64,000 nt of DNA from CAWGCA01 sp963820955 (GCA_963820955.1 CAWGCA010000003.1:248001-312000); one strand, 5' to 3'; counted from the stretch's first letter, positions 1 to 8,589 are shown. The notes: generated from the sequence alone by a model not told the origin. Made by a program: numbers and translations.

Positions 1-386
1 AAAAAAGTGGAGACGTTGCAGACGAAGGCAAGCCGTATCCCGAATCCCATCAGCAATCCGCCAATGGTGATAAGAACCCACTCCGATAAATGTCGGGGAA
101 ACCGCAGGTAGAATTCTTTACTCAGAACAGCGCCAACGAATGCGCCAAACAGCATGCCAAGACTGATATAGATTTTCCAATAACCGGCATCCGGCTCGAA
201 AACTAGTGTCCAGAACGGTATGCGTTCAAGTTCATCGCCCAAAACAGCCTGGGCCGCCAGCCCCGTCATCATGGTCTCCCCCCCGCCTACGGTCCAGGCG
301 CCGACGATCAGGAACATGAAGATATCTAGCACAGCAATCACGGCCAGCGCGATCACCGGATCAAGTGTTTTTCGGAAAAACTCCAT
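1..386 (-). CDS. YeeE/YedE-family sulfur transporter, partial
   Basis: Reads leftwards off the window edge, so only the first 128 residues are seen. The product starts MEFFRKTLDPVIALAVIAV and shows hydrophobic segments, then a glycine-rich stretch ending GGLLMGFGIRLAFVCNVSTF. The GG-LLMGFG-R-A--CN pattern is characteristic of YeeE/YedE (DUF395) membrane proteins, which transport thiosulfate or other sulfur species across the inner membrane. The start at 386 is chosen because a strong GGAGG lies about ten bases upstream. Family assignment comes from the motif and the alternating hydrophobic segments; the exact substrate cannot be told from this fragment. Confidence 0.75.
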   Translation of the reverse strand, partial: MEFFRKTLDPVIALAVIAVLDIFMFLIVGAWTVGGGETMMTGLAAQAVLGDELERIPFWTLVFEPDAGYWKIYISLGMLFGAFVGAVLSKEFYLRFPRHLSEWVLITIGGLLMGFGIRLAFVCNVSTF

Positions 387-897
387 GCTTGTCAATCCTC
401 CCCCTCAATACCATCGAAAGATATCACACCGCTAAGCACAAACAACTTGGATCAGGCGATTTTAAGATGAAAATACAGGCAATGAATGGTATTTATTACC
501 AACCTCGCGATACATCAATTGGACCTACCAGTTCAACCCGCACTCGTCTGCTCTATAGTATAGCCCGGAGCCGGCCTTTTTACGCACTAGACTGAAACTG
601 GCCAATCAGGTTAATAGCTAGTGGGCTGGCTGTGGGTTACCGAACTTCCCGCATGGCCCACTAAGGACTCTTGCACTTCTATTTTTGTAGAGCTAACCAA
701 ACAATATTATTCCCTCACTATAGAGACTACAATTCACCACGTGCCGTAGTTCGTCATTACCGGCTCCTTTTACCTTCGTTTTAAGGCAAGTCTGATTTAG
801 TGATAACGAAAGCCCGTTTTCCTTAAGAACCGTGAATATTCCGTGAAAAACAGGGATTTTTTCGGTTCTCGACCAATTTTACGCCGAATAATTCGGA
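387..897. other. gene-free stretch
   Basis: About 510 bases with no reading frame that resembles a protein and no clear RNA gene. It is AT-richer than the neighbours towards 700-900. It lies between the start of the YeeE/YedE gene and a transposase remnant. I see no convincing promoter or terminator. Confidence 0.5.
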
Positions 898-1128
898 TCA
901 ATCGATGCGCGTTTTATGCATCTCAGGATCGCGCGACTTGGACATATTTTTCGTGGAACGCGGCGTACTGATAATGCTGGCATCGACGATGGTTCCGCTG
1001 GCAATACGCAGGCCTCTTTCCGGCAGATACTCGCCAACCGGCTGAAACAAGGCGTCGCCCAGATAATGGCGCTCCAGCAGATGCGGTATCATCCCACCAG
1101 CACTCAACTCGACTTCATTTTCAAACAT
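898..1128 (-). pseudogene. IS5-family transposase fragment
   Basis: A 76-residue fragment holding the central part of an IS5-type transposase: a HLLERHYLGDALF segment, then RGLRIASGTIVDASII and STKN...RDPEMHKT. The GTIVDA block carries a catalytic Asp of the DDE domain, and the S-TKN/RDPEMH block is typical of IS5 group proteins. The N-terminal third and everything after the RDPEMH block are missing, so it cannot be active. A 113-bp dispersed repeat abuts its upstream side at 1129. Confidence 0.75.
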
Positions 1129-1182
1129 CGCGAAAATCGATGCGACTTGTAATCACACCACCTCTGTTTCTATCCTGCTGGT
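1129..1182 (+). repeat. 113-bp dispersed repeat, copy A (left half)
   Basis: This sequence and 3444-3502 together make one copy of a dispersed repeat interrupted by the IS66 element. The other copies are 29498-29610 (inverted, full length) and 54482-54556 (about 75 bp). All share a block starting ATCGATGCGACT, then TTCTGTTTCTATCC or close to it, then GG-TTA--TG-ATAATT. The function is unknown. It may be the decayed end of an insertion sequence, because copy A touches an IS5 remnant. Confidence 0.65.
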
Positions 1183-1186
1183 GTAA

Positions 1187-2638
1187 CTACTCACCCGGCT
1201 CCGCATAAATTTGGCCGGAAAGCGCCAGCTGAATAGCGACCAAAGGATTGTATCCCTGATTGGCCATGGTCTGTAAGTAGCTGGAGATGCGGCAGTAGGC
1301 CTCGGCATACCTGCAGGTTCTGAAACACCCCGACACCTTTTGTTTCACTTTGCTCATTCTCAAGTCACGCTCGGCCCGGTTATTGGTGAAGGATACATGA
1401 GAATCCCTGGCGAAGAGCAATACCGCCGCCTCATACTGCTTCATACGCTCCCATAGGTTATGCGCATCCGACTTGGCGATCCTGCCCCGCTTGCCGTTCT
1501 GCCGGGGTGGTATCGGCGGGAGCTCCTTTCCACCCCGGGTCAGGATGTTCCGGTAGCGTTTCTGCAGCTTCTTGTATTCGTTGCGGGTCAGCTTCTTACT
1601 TTTCCGCCTGGCGACGATAACACAGGTCTCCTGCAGCAGGCGTTTCATGTTTGTCGCCCAGGCGTAACCGTTGGCGTCAATAATGAAGACCAATTCCCGC
1701 AGCAGATGCGAACCGCACAGGCCATGGCCACAATGATCGTAAGCCAGGTAGGAGGCCCAGCAGTCATGAATCACCACCCCGCCATAGCGGGGGATCACGC
1801 CGATGGCCTCAATGGCGGCTTTCCCACGTTTGGGGTGCAGAAACTTACACGTGATCTCCCCTGCCGAGCAGACGTGGATCCAGTGGTTTCTCCTGTCGAC
1901 ACGCAACGAGGTCTCGTCCACATGCATAGCAGGCATGGTCATGAGCTTTTCAATGGCGTCCTGTTCCCATTTTTCCAGGGCCTGATGCAGTTGCATCACG
2001 TATTTCAGGATCGTCGCCTCCGACAAGATCATGCCGATCAGCGTCCTGATCGATTGCTGCACCCGCTGGAGGGAAAGCATCTGGGCGATCAACAGGTTCA
2101 AGACGTAGGCCTTGATACCTGCGCCGTATTGCAGCGGGCCGGACATGTCCACCGGAAACTGGCCCTTGTTCTGTGACTGACAGCCGGGGCAGCGCTTGAT
2201 CTGGGCATCTACGTGGCTCACCACCTTTTCGAAGATGATGTCTATGCGGGTCCGTCTCTCGTGTCCCTGGCAGGGCGTATCACGGAGGTCTTCACCGCAG
2301 ACCCCGCACTGGTTGACAGAGGTGATCTGGATGGTCTCGACGGTGCGCGTGTTGCCCGCAAGGACGTCGTTCTGTGACTTGCCCTTGCCATTGGCACCAG
2401 GCCGGGTCGCGGTGTTGTCCTCCTTGGCCGTCTGTGAGGAGGGCAGACTGGAGTTGCTGTTATCTTTGGCGGTGCGTTTTTCCATGAACACCGCCATCAG
2501 CACCTCGAACAGCATCAGCAGGGCCTGGAACAGCGCGCGGCTTTCCGTCGCCATCTTGCCGTCGGCGCTCAGGCGCTCGAATTCGCTCTTGAGCGCGTCG
2601 AACTCTTCCCGGAGGGATTGTTTGTTGACGCTGGCCAT
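1187..2638 (-). CDS. IS66-family transposase
   Basis: A 483-residue DDE transposase of the IS66 family that moves the element 1183-3435. In order: an N-terminal helical region, an SNSSLPSS motif, a zinc-binding region with CGVCGED and CPGC pairs (residues about 95-145), then the DDE core with MHVDETS, VVIHDCWASY and NNRAERDLRM holding the three acidic residues. An upstream extension to 2827 is open but overlaps the methyltransferase gene; the start MASVNKQSL at 2638 is preferred because it follows the methyltransferase stop by ten bases and matches the family's usual length. The stop lies four bases inside the left terminal repeat. Confidence 0.93.
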   Translation of the reverse strand: MASVNKQSLREEFDALKSEFERLSADGKMATESRALFQALLMLFEVLMAVFMEKRTAKDNSNSSLPSSQTAKEDNTATRPGANGKGKSQNDVLAGNTRTVETIQITSVNQCGVCGEDLRDTPCQGHERRTRIDIIFEKVVSHVDAQIKRCPGCQSQNKGQFPVDMSGPLQYGAGIKAYVLNLLIAQMLSLQRVQQSIRTLIGMILSEATILKYVMQLHQALEKWEQDAIEKLMTMPAMHVDETSLRVDRRNHWIHVCSAGEITCKFLHPKRGKAAIEAIGVIPRYGGVVIHDCWASYLAYDHCGHGLCGSHLLRELVFIIDANGYAWATNMKRLLQETCVIVARRKSKKLTRNEYKKLQKRYRNILTRGGKELPPIPPRQNGKRGRIAKSDAHNLWERMKQYEAAVLLFARDSHVSFTNNRAERDLRMSKVKQKVSGCFRTCRYAEAYCRISSYLQTMANQGYNPLVAIQLALSGQIYAEPGE

Positions 2639-2648
2639 CAGCGGCGCC

Positions 2649-3326
2649 TCAAGGCGATGCCGGTTCCCCGGCCTCGACCGCCATGATGGCCGAGAGCACC
2701 GCCAGGCGTTCCGCCGGGGGCATCGCCTGGTATTGCCTGCCCCAGTTCGCGGCCTTGCGCTTGATGCGCTGCCGGTCGGTAAAGTTCTTGCCCGCGTAGC
2801 TGGGCCAATACACCCGGTCGGGTTCAAAGTTGAACCAGAGCTTTTCGGTGCGTACCCCGGCCTGGTTCATAACCTGCAGTTCCAGACTGCGCCAGTCGGG
2901 GAGCAGCTCCTCATACAGGGCCGAGGGGTAACCAGAGAGCATGACGTTGCAGGGCAGGGTCTTGAGCAACGCCAGCAGCTCGATGTGGTCGGATTCCTCA
3001 TAGTCGAAGCGGTAGCGACGTCCCGAGCTGCGGGTGTGATGCAGATAGGGGGGATCACTGTAGACCAGTTCGCGGCCCCGGTAGTCATAGTCCGCCAGGA
3101 ACCGGTGGGCGCAGCCATTGACCTTCTCTACCGGATAGCCGCATGCAAAATTCGCCAACACCCTTGCGTTCTTGTCGATGCCAATGCTGCGCAGGGCAGC
3201 GGGCTTGCGCTTCATGATGGCCCCGCCGCCCAGATGAGTCTCGATGTAGATGTCGTGCGGCGGCATCAGGGCAATGATGGGTTGGCACAAGCCAGAGGTG
3301 GCCTTTGATCCAAAATAGCTCGGCAT
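2649..3326 (-). CDS. D12-class DNA adenine N6-methyltransferase (Dam-like), IS66 passenger
   Basis: A 225-residue methyltransferase (233 if the ATG at 3350 is used) that would transfer a methyl group from S-adenosylmethionine to adenine in DNA. Visible motifs are PSYFGSK near the N-terminus (motif X type), IYIETHLGGGAI (the glycine-rich SAM site, motif I) and the catalytic YSDPPY near residue 99 (motif IV). The motif order X-I-IV fits the D12/Dam class. No restriction endonuclease gene accompanies it. It lies wholly inside the IS66 terminal repeats, ten bases upstream of the transposase, and is probably cotranscribed with it. This makes it cargo or a regulator of transposition rather than a host gene. 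Target sequence unknown. Confidence 0.9.
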   Translation of the reverse strand: MPSYFGSKATSGLCQPIIALMPPHDIYIETHLGGGAIMKRKPAALRSIGIDKNARVLANFACGYPVEKVNGCAHRFLADYDYRGRELVYSDPPYLHHTRSSGRRYRFDYEESDHIELLALLKTLPCNVMLSGYPSALYEELLPDWRSLELQVMNQAGVRTEKLWFNFEPDRVYWPSYAGKNFTDRQRIKRKAANWGRQYQAMPPAERLAVLSAIMAVEAGEPASP

Positions 3327-3435
3327 GACCCTTGATCCTTTGCGTTGCATTGGATCAACAGCATAGAATTGGAAAGCTATGATGTCAAGCTTTCATTGCT
3401 GCAGGGGTTTTAATGCAGGGGGGGTGAGTAGTTAC

Positions 3436-3502
3436 CTGCTGGTTTACATGAATAATTCCAACATGCACAAATTCAACTCATTGAAAACTGAACGCAACAA
3501 TT
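3436..3502 (+). repeat. target duplication and right half of dispersed repeat copy A
   Basis: The first eight bases, CTGCTGGT, are the right-hand target duplication of the IS66 element. The following bases to about 3502 resume the dispersed repeat interrupted at 1182, matching the inverted copy at 29498-29610 through CACAAATTCAACTC and CGCAACAATT. Confidence 0.65.
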
Positions 3503-3538
3503 GAGTGTAGATAGTGACAGCAGAAAATAATTCGAACT

Positions 3539-4474
3539 CTAGGCAAGAACACTGTCGTTTAAAATTCCTTTTTCAATCAATTGATTCAGAATACCTGCAC
3601 TCTTCTCTTTGAAGGCATCTCTGAGCAGCCGGACAGCCGGTGTAATAGATTGTCTGCTCGGGCAGATAAGCCATAGTTCAGTAGGAGTGGGTTTGAATTC
3701 GGGCATAAGGCTTACCACATTGTCCGATAATAAATCGGCGGACATATCTAGACAGGATTTAACGGCCAGGCCTTTACCTGCGACACACCATCGTCTTACC
3801 AGATCCCCATCATTGGAAGCACGATTACCGCTCATCTTAATCTTATATTCTGTTCCAATGCGCGAGAACTTCCAGACATCGTGAGTTATGTCGTAAAGCT
3901 GGTAAAACAGCCCGTTGTGTGACGGCAAATCATGAGGATGTTTGGGGGTGCCGTTTTTGTCGAGGTACTCCCGTGTTGCGCAAAGCAGTCGCGGGACATT
4001 GCAGATCTTGAATCCGTAAAGATTCGCGTCATTGGGCGAACCATAGCGTAGGGCAATGTCTATAGAATCGCGATAGAAGTCAATATTGCTATCGCTGATA
4101 TTCGATTTCAGGCTGACATTCGGGTAGGAATCCATAAATTCATCGATCCACGGAATAATCAGATTCCGGCCCAGGTCAGATGACACCGAGATACGCAATT
4201 CACCATCGATAGTATCCAAGTCATCTTTCATGTTCTGCCTGGCTCGATCCAGCATGAGCAGGGCCTGCTCACACTGGGGAATATACCTTTCACCCGCACT
4301 GGAGAGCCGGAGCTGCCGAGTTGTGCGGATGAACAACTCCACGCCCAATGCACTTTCTACCCGCTTCAGCGCCGCACTTGCAGTCGAAGTACGCATATCT
4401 AAATTGGCTGCTGCAGCGGTAATGCTGCGGAATTCAGCCACTTTGAGGACAACTTGAAGGTCTTCTAAAAGCAT
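3539..4474 (-). CDS. LysR-family transcriptional regulator
   Basis: A 311-residue LysR-type regulator. The N-terminal winged helix-turn-helix spans roughly residues 1-60 (LEDLQVVLKVAEFRSITAAA, then TASAALKRVE-ALGVELFIRTTR), followed by a linker and a periplasmic-binding-like effector domain beginning near LRISVSSDLGR. It is divergently transcribed from an alcohol dehydrogenase gene 153 bases away, the classical arrangement of a LysR regulator and its target. An inverted repeat between them (4493-4511) has the T-N11-A form of LysR sites. The ATG at 4474 is preferred over a TTG at 4483. The effector is not predictable. Confidence 0.92.
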   Translation of the reverse strand: MLLEDLQVVLKVAEFRSITAAAANLDMRTSTASAALKRVESALGVELFIRTTRQLRLSSAGERYIPQCEQALLMLDRARQNMKDDLDTIDGELRISVSSDLGRNLIIPWIDEFMDSYPNVSLKSNISDSNIDFYRDSIDIALRYGSPNDANLYGFKICNVPRLLCATREYLDKNGTPKHPHDLPSHNGLFYQLYDITHDVWKFSRIGTEYKIKMSGNRASNDGDLVRRWCVAGKGLAVKSCLDMSADLLSDNVVSLMPEFKPTPTELWLICPSRQSITPAVRLLRDAFKEKSAGILNQLIEKGILNDSVLA

Positions 4475-4492
4475 ATTTCCCAATATTATTGG

Positions 4493-4511
4493 ATAATGTT
4501 TCCATCATTAT
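4493..4511. promoter_or_regulatory. candidate LysR operator
   Basis: A perfect inverted repeat, ATAATG-N7-CATTAT, in the gap between the divergent LysR and dehydrogenase genes. It contains the T-N11-A core typical of LysR-type binding sites and lies 19 bases from the regulator's start codon, suggesting autoregulation plus control of the dehydrogenase. Binding is inferred from position and symmetry only. Confidence 0.5.
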
Positions 4512-4627
4512 GCTGTTTTAAGTGAGCTAATCAAGCTCTAGTATTTCATCCAGTTAATCGTCGGATTTGTGCCCGACAAATTCCGGCATACACCCCATCC
4601 TTGGGGATAATCAACTGGAGAAATACC

Positions 4628-5656
4628 ATGAAAGCTGTTGGATATAACAAATCCCTGCCTATCAATGATCCTGAGGCTTTAACCGATATCAAGCTACCTC
4701 AGCCTATTGCCACCGGGCACGACTTACTCGTTAAGGTCAAGGCGATTGCCGTTAATCCGGTGGATTATAAAATTCGCCAACGAGTCTCTCCCGCTGAGGG
4801 TGACTACAAAGTACTTGGCTGGGATGCCGTGGGGGAGGTTGTCGCGACGGGCGAGGCGGCTACGCAATTCCAGCCGGGTGATGTGGTCTTTTATGCCGGC
4901 GACCTCAACCGCCAAGGCAGCAATGCCGAATATCAGCTGGTTGACGAACGTCTTGTCGGTACCAAACCTAAAAGTCTGTCAGATGCTGAAGCAGCCGCGT
5001 TACCACTCACAACCATCACAGCCTGGGAATTGTTGTTTGAGCACCTGGGTATAAAACAGCAATCTCCTGATTCGACAGGGAAATCCAGCGAGGTGATCCT
5101 GATTGTCGGTGCCGCTGGTGGTGTTGGCTCGATTTTAATTCAGATCGCCAAGGCCATTACCGGCGCCACCATTATCGCCACTGCATCACGCGAAAGCTCA
5201 CAAGCCTGGGTGAAGAAGCTGGGGGCAGATCATGTTGTTGATCATACCAAACCGCTGCAACCACAGATCGAGGCCCTGGGTATTGGTCCGGTGACGCATG
5301 TTGCCAGTCTGAACAGCACCGACTCTTATTTCGAGAGCTATACGGAACTGCTGGCGCCGTTTGGCAAGATTGCCATGATTGACGACCCTTCCAAGCCCCT
5401 TGATGTGATGAAGTTGAAGCTAAAGAGCCTGTCGCTGCACATCGAGTTTATGTTTGCGCGTTCCATGTTTAAAGCGGCTGATATGGATGAGCAGAGCCGC
5501 CTGTTGAACCGCGTATCGGATCTGGTTGACCAGGGCTACATCCAGACTACCTCTGGTAAAAACCTTGGCACGATTAATGCCGAAAATCTGAAGGCTGCGC
5601 ACGAAGAATTGGAGTCTGGTAAAGCAATCGGAAAGATTGTCCTTGAAGGTTTTTGA
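4628..5656 (+). CDS. zinc-type alcohol dehydrogenase family protein (quinone-oxidoreductase-like)
   Basis: A 342-residue member of the medium-chain dehydrogenase/reductase superfamily, close to the alcohol dehydrogenase 1 subfamily that starts MKAVGY-KSLPI. The GroES-like N-terminal fold carries VKVKAIAVNPVDYKIR and LGWDAVGEVVATG. The Rossmann NADPH site is VGAAGGVGS near residue 160. The usual structural and catalytic zinc cysteines are absent, so it is probably an NADPH-dependent reductase of enones or quinones rather than a zinc alcohol dehydrogenase. The start at 4628 has CTGGAG upstream and fits the family. Expression is likely controlled by the divergent LysR regulator. Its stop lies about 70 bases before the 3' end of the group II intron on the other strand. 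Confidence 0.9.
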   Translation: MKAVGYNKSLPINDPEALTDIKLPQPIATGHDLLVKVKAIAVNPVDYKIRQRVSPAEGDYKVLGWDAVGEVVATGEAATQFQPGDVVFYAGDLNRQGSNAEYQLVDERLVGTKPKSLSDAEAAALPLTTITAWELLFEHLGIKQQSPDSTGKSSEVILIVGAAGGVGSILIQIAKAITGATIIATASRESSQAWVKKLGADHVVDHTKPLQPQIEALGIGPVTHVASLNSTDSYFESYTELLAPFGKIAMIDDPSKPLDVMKLKLKSLSLHIEFMFARSMFKAADMDEQSRLLNRVSDLVDQGYIQTTSGKNLGTINAENLKAAHEELESGKAIGKIVLEGF

Positions 5657-5763
5657 ACGTACCGATTTGAGGAACCTCTGGATTATTCGTACTCCGTCAT
5701 CCCGGCGCAGGCCGGGACCCAGGCCGGGTCGCCCCGGGCGATTTCTCGCCCAGGGCTCCCACA

Positions 5764-5796
5764 GATCCGGACTTGCCCGATTCGGGCATCCGGCTC
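5764..5796 (-). ncRNA. group II intron domain V
   Basis: On the minus strand this 33-base segment starts GAGCCGGATG and ends AAGTCCGGATC, folding into the domain V hairpin: the catalytic AGC triad, a lower stem CCGGA/TCCGG, a two-base bulge and a GAAT tetraloop in place of the usual GAAA. It sits just after the maturase stop codon, as expected, and is followed by a GC-rich stem with a GAAA loop that would be domain VI. Confidence 0.8.
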
Positions 5797-5802
5797 CTCG
5801 GA

Positions 5803-6472
5803 CTATGGAGTCGCTACACGACGGTAGATGCTGTGAACAACACGCGGTTGAGGGAGCGGGTAGCGCGCAGTCAAACGGACAAAAATTTCCCACGTCATCC
5901 GCCCGTGCCACGAGCGGCGATGAAGCCACTTGCGCCACAGACGGCGAACTTCGTAGAGGAGGCGCGCCAGCGCACGCCCGTTGCCGGTGATGCCATAGTA
6001 GGCGTAGTGGCCCTTAAGCTTGCGATGTAACGCTGCCTGCTGGGCCGCCACCGGCCAGTGACGATGCGCTCGGCACCAGCGACCGATCTCCCGTAAGGCA
6101 CGGGTGAATCGATCTTTCGCCGTCTTGCGTTGCACTACCCAACGCCCCGTCCTGGAGCGTCCCCAATAGTGAGTGAACCCCAGCAGCCCGAAGCTACGCT
6201 CGCGTTGCGAGCCGCCTCCCCCTGCTCGCGGTGGACTGCGAAAATCCACCAAACGGGTCTTCTCCGGATTCAGGCACAGACCGTACTTTTCGAATCGCTT
6301 CGACAGTACCGCCAACACCCGCCTTGCATCCTCTTCCCGCTCGAAGACCAGCGCCGCGTCGTCCGCAAAACGGATCTCCAACGCCCGTCCCCGAAGCCGT
6401 GGCTTGACCTCGTGCTCAAACCACAAATCGAGCACTTCATGCAGGTAGAGATTACTGAGTACGGGTGAAATG
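5803..6472 (-). pseudogene. ltrA: group II intron reverse transcriptase/maturase, C-terminal part
   Basis: The distal part of the maturase, from the insertion point to the natural stop. It resumes with VISPVLSNLYLHEVLDLWFEHE, then IRFADDAAL (the catalytic FADD box of the reverse transcriptase palm), LLGFTHYWG and the thumb/domain X region (WVVQRKTAKDRF to QPRVVHSIYRRVATP). No HNH endonuclease domain follows. It joins the N-terminal part at 8704-9393 exactly once the recombinase element is removed, giving the family-typical GTPQGGVISP. Broken by insertion, it would regain function only after precise excision. Confidence 0.9.
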
Positions 6473-8107
6473 ACTCCCCGAACGCAAAAGATAACCTGTC
6501 GGTATTGCTCCGCCAGAGGGCCCCAATGGCAGTTCAGTATTCGTCACTGGGATAGAATGTTTGATCGTAATCGTATCCTGGCCAACGAGGATTTCCTTGA
6601 CCAGAAGCCGCAGGATCTTCTGCCGATCTGTGACGTTTAGAGCCGCTGCATTTTCGCGCAGACGAGAAAAGAATACTTCCATAGTTTCCGCAACCCGCAG
6701 ATAGGTATGTTGATCCACTGCGGCTGTCGCCAGGTTCTGGAGTTCGGATTGGATGGACTGCTCTCTCTTGTGAAGAGCAGGCATGCGCCGGCGCAACTCT
6801 TCCAGGGATAAAAGGCTTTCCTGGTAGGCATCGAGTAGTCTTTCGATCTGCTTCTGCAACCGGTTATGTTCCTTCACCAGAACCGATTTGCGGCGCTTGT
6901 TGGGGGACGATTCTCGGAGCGCGGCCAACCGATGATCGATCTCCGTACGAATCAATGTAGGATCCTCCAGCAAAAGGATGATCTCGCGCCATACCACCTC
7001 GTCCAAATGGTCTTGTCGAATGGGGCGGTTGTCACAAACCCTGCCATTTTGATACCGGTAGTCATCAGATCCCAGACAACGATAATAGTGTAGCTTGCGC
7101 TTCGATGTTCGTGTGGAAGTGCGGTAAAAAGCGTAACCGCAGTGTTCGCATACCAGCATCCCCTGCAACAAGGTCGGCTCAATCGTGCGCCGCGGGGCGT
7201 GGCGCTTATTCTTCTCCAGCTGTTCCTGCGCCATCGCAAAAATCTCTTCACTGACCAAGGGGGGTACCGGGATCCCAATCCACTCTTCCCGTGGTCGCTC
7301 TCGATTGGCACTGTTGCGCGGGGAATATCCCCCCCGCTGGCGCAAGGGACGGGTGATCTTGTGCCTCTCTACCTGCTCCGTTTTACCAAAGCAGGCCATA
7401 CCCTGATAAGCCGGGTTGCGCAACATAGCCCATACCGTCGAACGACACCACCGGGATGCCCCTCTGCGGGTAGGGACCTTTTGTTCGTTGAGCTGGCGGG
7501 CAATGGCGTTGATGCTGAGCCCCTCCTGGGTGTAGCGGCGAAAGACCGTGTGCACGATCTCTGCCTCCTGCTCCAGGACCTGGTAGTAAGCCCCAGTGGT
7601 CTCAGTCTTGCGGATATACCGATAACCATAGGGGGCGCCGGAGAGAACATTGACCGATCCGGCTTTCGCCCAGTGCCGTTTGCCCCGGCGTGAACGTTCG
7701 GCAATCTGGGCCCGCTCGTACTCCGCAATCATTCCCTGGAACTGCAAGAGTAGCTGTTCTTCCGGGGTTTGCGCCTTGGGCGAGCGAATAAAAACGACCT
7801 CGACACCCTGACGAGCAAACTCCTCCACCAGCAATACCTGGTAGGCATACTTGCGACTCAGGCGATCCGGCGAATGGACGAGAACGGCTTCAATCTGGCC
7901 TTCCGCAGCCAGGTCTCGTATCCGATCCAGGCCTGGCCGGACCAACACGGCACCGCTATAGCCTTCGTCTTCGAAGATCCATTGAGAAGGCACCAGGTAA
8001 TCCTGTTCCTTCGCCGCCTCTTTCAGCGCCGAGGTCTGACTCCTGATCGTCTGTTCTTCTTTCTGTCGCTCCGAAGAGACCCGGGCATAGATCGCCGCTG
8101 ATTTCAT
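6452..8107 (-). CDS. large serine recombinase
   Basis: A 551-residue site-specific recombinase. The N-terminal resolvase domain starts AAIYARVSSERQ, with the catalytic serine in RVSS near residue 12, and includes SPDRLSRKYAYQVLLVEEF and AEYERAQIAERSRRGK. A recombinase domain (GAPYGYRYIRK...), a zinc ribbon (CEHCGYAFYR ... CLG ... CDNRPI, residues about 315-360) and a coiled coil (KEHNRLQKQIERLLDAYQESL) follow. This is the layout of TnpX/PhiC31-type large serine recombinases. The start has AGGGGAGG upstream. The reading frame runs across the left junction, so the last eight residues (SHFTRTQ with neighbours) are encoded by the target gene. It presumably catalyses integration at, and excision from, the intron RT gene. 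Confidence 0.93.
   Translation of the reverse strand: MKSAAIYARVSSERQKEEQTIRSQTSALKEAAKEQDYLVPSQWIFEDEGYSGAVLVRPGLDRIRDLAAEGQIEAVLVHSPDRLSRKYAYQVLLVEEFARQGVEVVFIRSPKAQTPEEQLLLQFQGMIAEYERAQIAERSRRGKRHWAKAGSVNVLSGAPYGYRYIRKTETTGAYYQVLEQEAEIVHTVFRRYTQEGLSINAIARQLNEQKVPTRRGASRWCRSTVWAMLRNPAYQGMACFGKTEQVERHKITRPLRQRGGYSPRNSANRERPREEWIGIPVPPLVSEEIFAMAQEQLEKNKRHAPRRTIEPTLLQGMLVCEHCGYAFYRTSTRTSKRKLHYYRCLGSDDYRYQNGRVCDNRPIRQDHLDEVVWREIILLLEDPTLIRTEIDHRLAALRESSPNKRRKSVLVKEHNRLQKQIERLLDAYQESLLSLEELRRRMPALHKREQSIQSELQNLATAAVDQHTYLRVAETMEVFFSRLRENAAALNVTDRQKILRLLVKEILVGQDTITIKHSIPVTNTELPLGPSGGAIPTGYLLRSGSHFTRTQ
6473..6495 (+). repeat. left attachment arm of serine-recombinase element
   Basis: Begins with the core ACTCCCCGAACGC and ends GATAAC. 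It is the exact reverse complement of 8675-8697. Outside it, the host RT sequence reads VISPVLSN on the minus strand. Confidence 0.85.
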
Positions 8108-8264
8108 CTGTTAACGTCCTCCCCTCCTCATTGGAGCGTTTTCCCGTGACCCGTACTTTGTCCGGAACCAAGAGTTGGTAGGCTTGGGCCAATTTGCTCC
8201 CCAACAGCCGATCAAAACAATATTCCAATTCAATCGTTTTCTGTCGTGGCTGGCGATCAGCCAC
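7956..8264 (-). CDS. small accessory protein of the serine-recombinase element
   Basis: A 102-residue frame starting with GTG at 8264, overlapping the stop of the upstream HTH/RHH gene by eight bases (GTGGCTGA), which suggests translational coupling. It begins MADRQPRQKTIELEYCFDRLLGSKLAQAYQLLVPDKVR. The last third overlaps the start of the recombinase gene by about 150 bases and is low-complexity and basic, so the conserved protein may in practice be defined by its first 45-60 residues. I do not recognise a domain. Position between a small DNA-binding protein and the recombinase suggests a directionality or accessory factor; that is inference. Confidence 0.5.
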   Translation of the reverse strand: MADRQPRQKTIELEYCFDRLLGSKLAQAYQLLVPDKVRVTGKRSNEEGRTLTDEISGDLCPGLFGATERRTDDQESDLGAERGGEGTGLPGAFSMDLRRRRL

Positions 8265-8589
8265 TTCGCCCTCCTGGGCGGTAAAGAAAGGCCTCCAGGG
8301 CTTGGGTCACCAGTTCGCTTAGTTGCTGATCGCGTTCGTGCGCTCGCTCGTGTAATGCCGCGACCAGCACGTGCGGAAGCTTTACGGTAAACGCAATCTT
8401 GTGCTCCGGTATCGGTACCGGTCGCTCGTGTTCTTGTGCCTCGCGCAAATACCGGTAGGCCTGCCGTTTTGAGATACCCAACATTTGCACCATGGCCATA
8501 GCCGCTTCTGAAAGATCTTTGCTCTTGATCAGAAGCTTCCGGGCCATATTGATGCGTTCGGCTTTCACGGCATTGGAAGATCGCCCCAT
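8257..8589 (-). CDS. small HTH/ribbon-helix-helix DNA-binding protein
   Basis: A 110-residue protein, first gene of the serine-recombinase element. A helix-turn-helix-like segment (LGISKRQAYRYLREAQ, residues about 38-53) is followed by a ribbon-helix-helix-like segment (IAFTVKLPHVLVAALHERAHERDQQLSELVTQALEAF). Such proteins usually act as autorepressors or recombination directionality factors. An inverted repeat ATGTCAT-N16-ATGACAT lies directly upstream and is the obvious operator candidate. The gene overlaps the next small gene and forms an operon with the recombinase. Confidence 0.7.
   Translation of the reverse strand: MGRSSNAVKAERINMARKLLIKSKDLSEAAMAMVQMLGISKRQAYRYLREAQEHERPVPIPEHKIAFTVKLPHVLVAALHERAHERDQQLSELVTQALEAFLYRPGGRSG

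Larger units (their letters stand above)
1183..3435 (-). mobile_element. IS66-family element carrying a DNA methyltransferase, complete
   Basis: The element begins GTAACTACTCACCC at 1183 and ends with its reverse complement at 3435. It is flanked by a perfect 8-bp direct repeat, CTGCTGGT, at 1175-1182 and 3436-3443. Eight-base duplications are standard for the IS66 family. It contains two genes on the minus strand in the order methyltransferase then transposase, ten bases apart. There is no tnpA or tnpB accessory gene, as in the single-ORF ISBst12-like subgroup. Intact ends, identical duplications and open genes indicate a recent and possibly mobile copy. It landed inside a dispersed repeat. 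Confidence 0.93.

Noticed and set aside
1460..2176. 238-codon plus-strand frame
   Set aside because: Antisense to the IS66 transposase; composition follows the opposite strand's codon pattern and no domain is visible.
5420..5938. 172-codon minus-strand frame across the dehydrogenase 3' end and the intron end
   Set aside because: Antisense to a well-supported dehydrogenase gene and running through intron domain V; it is a shadow.
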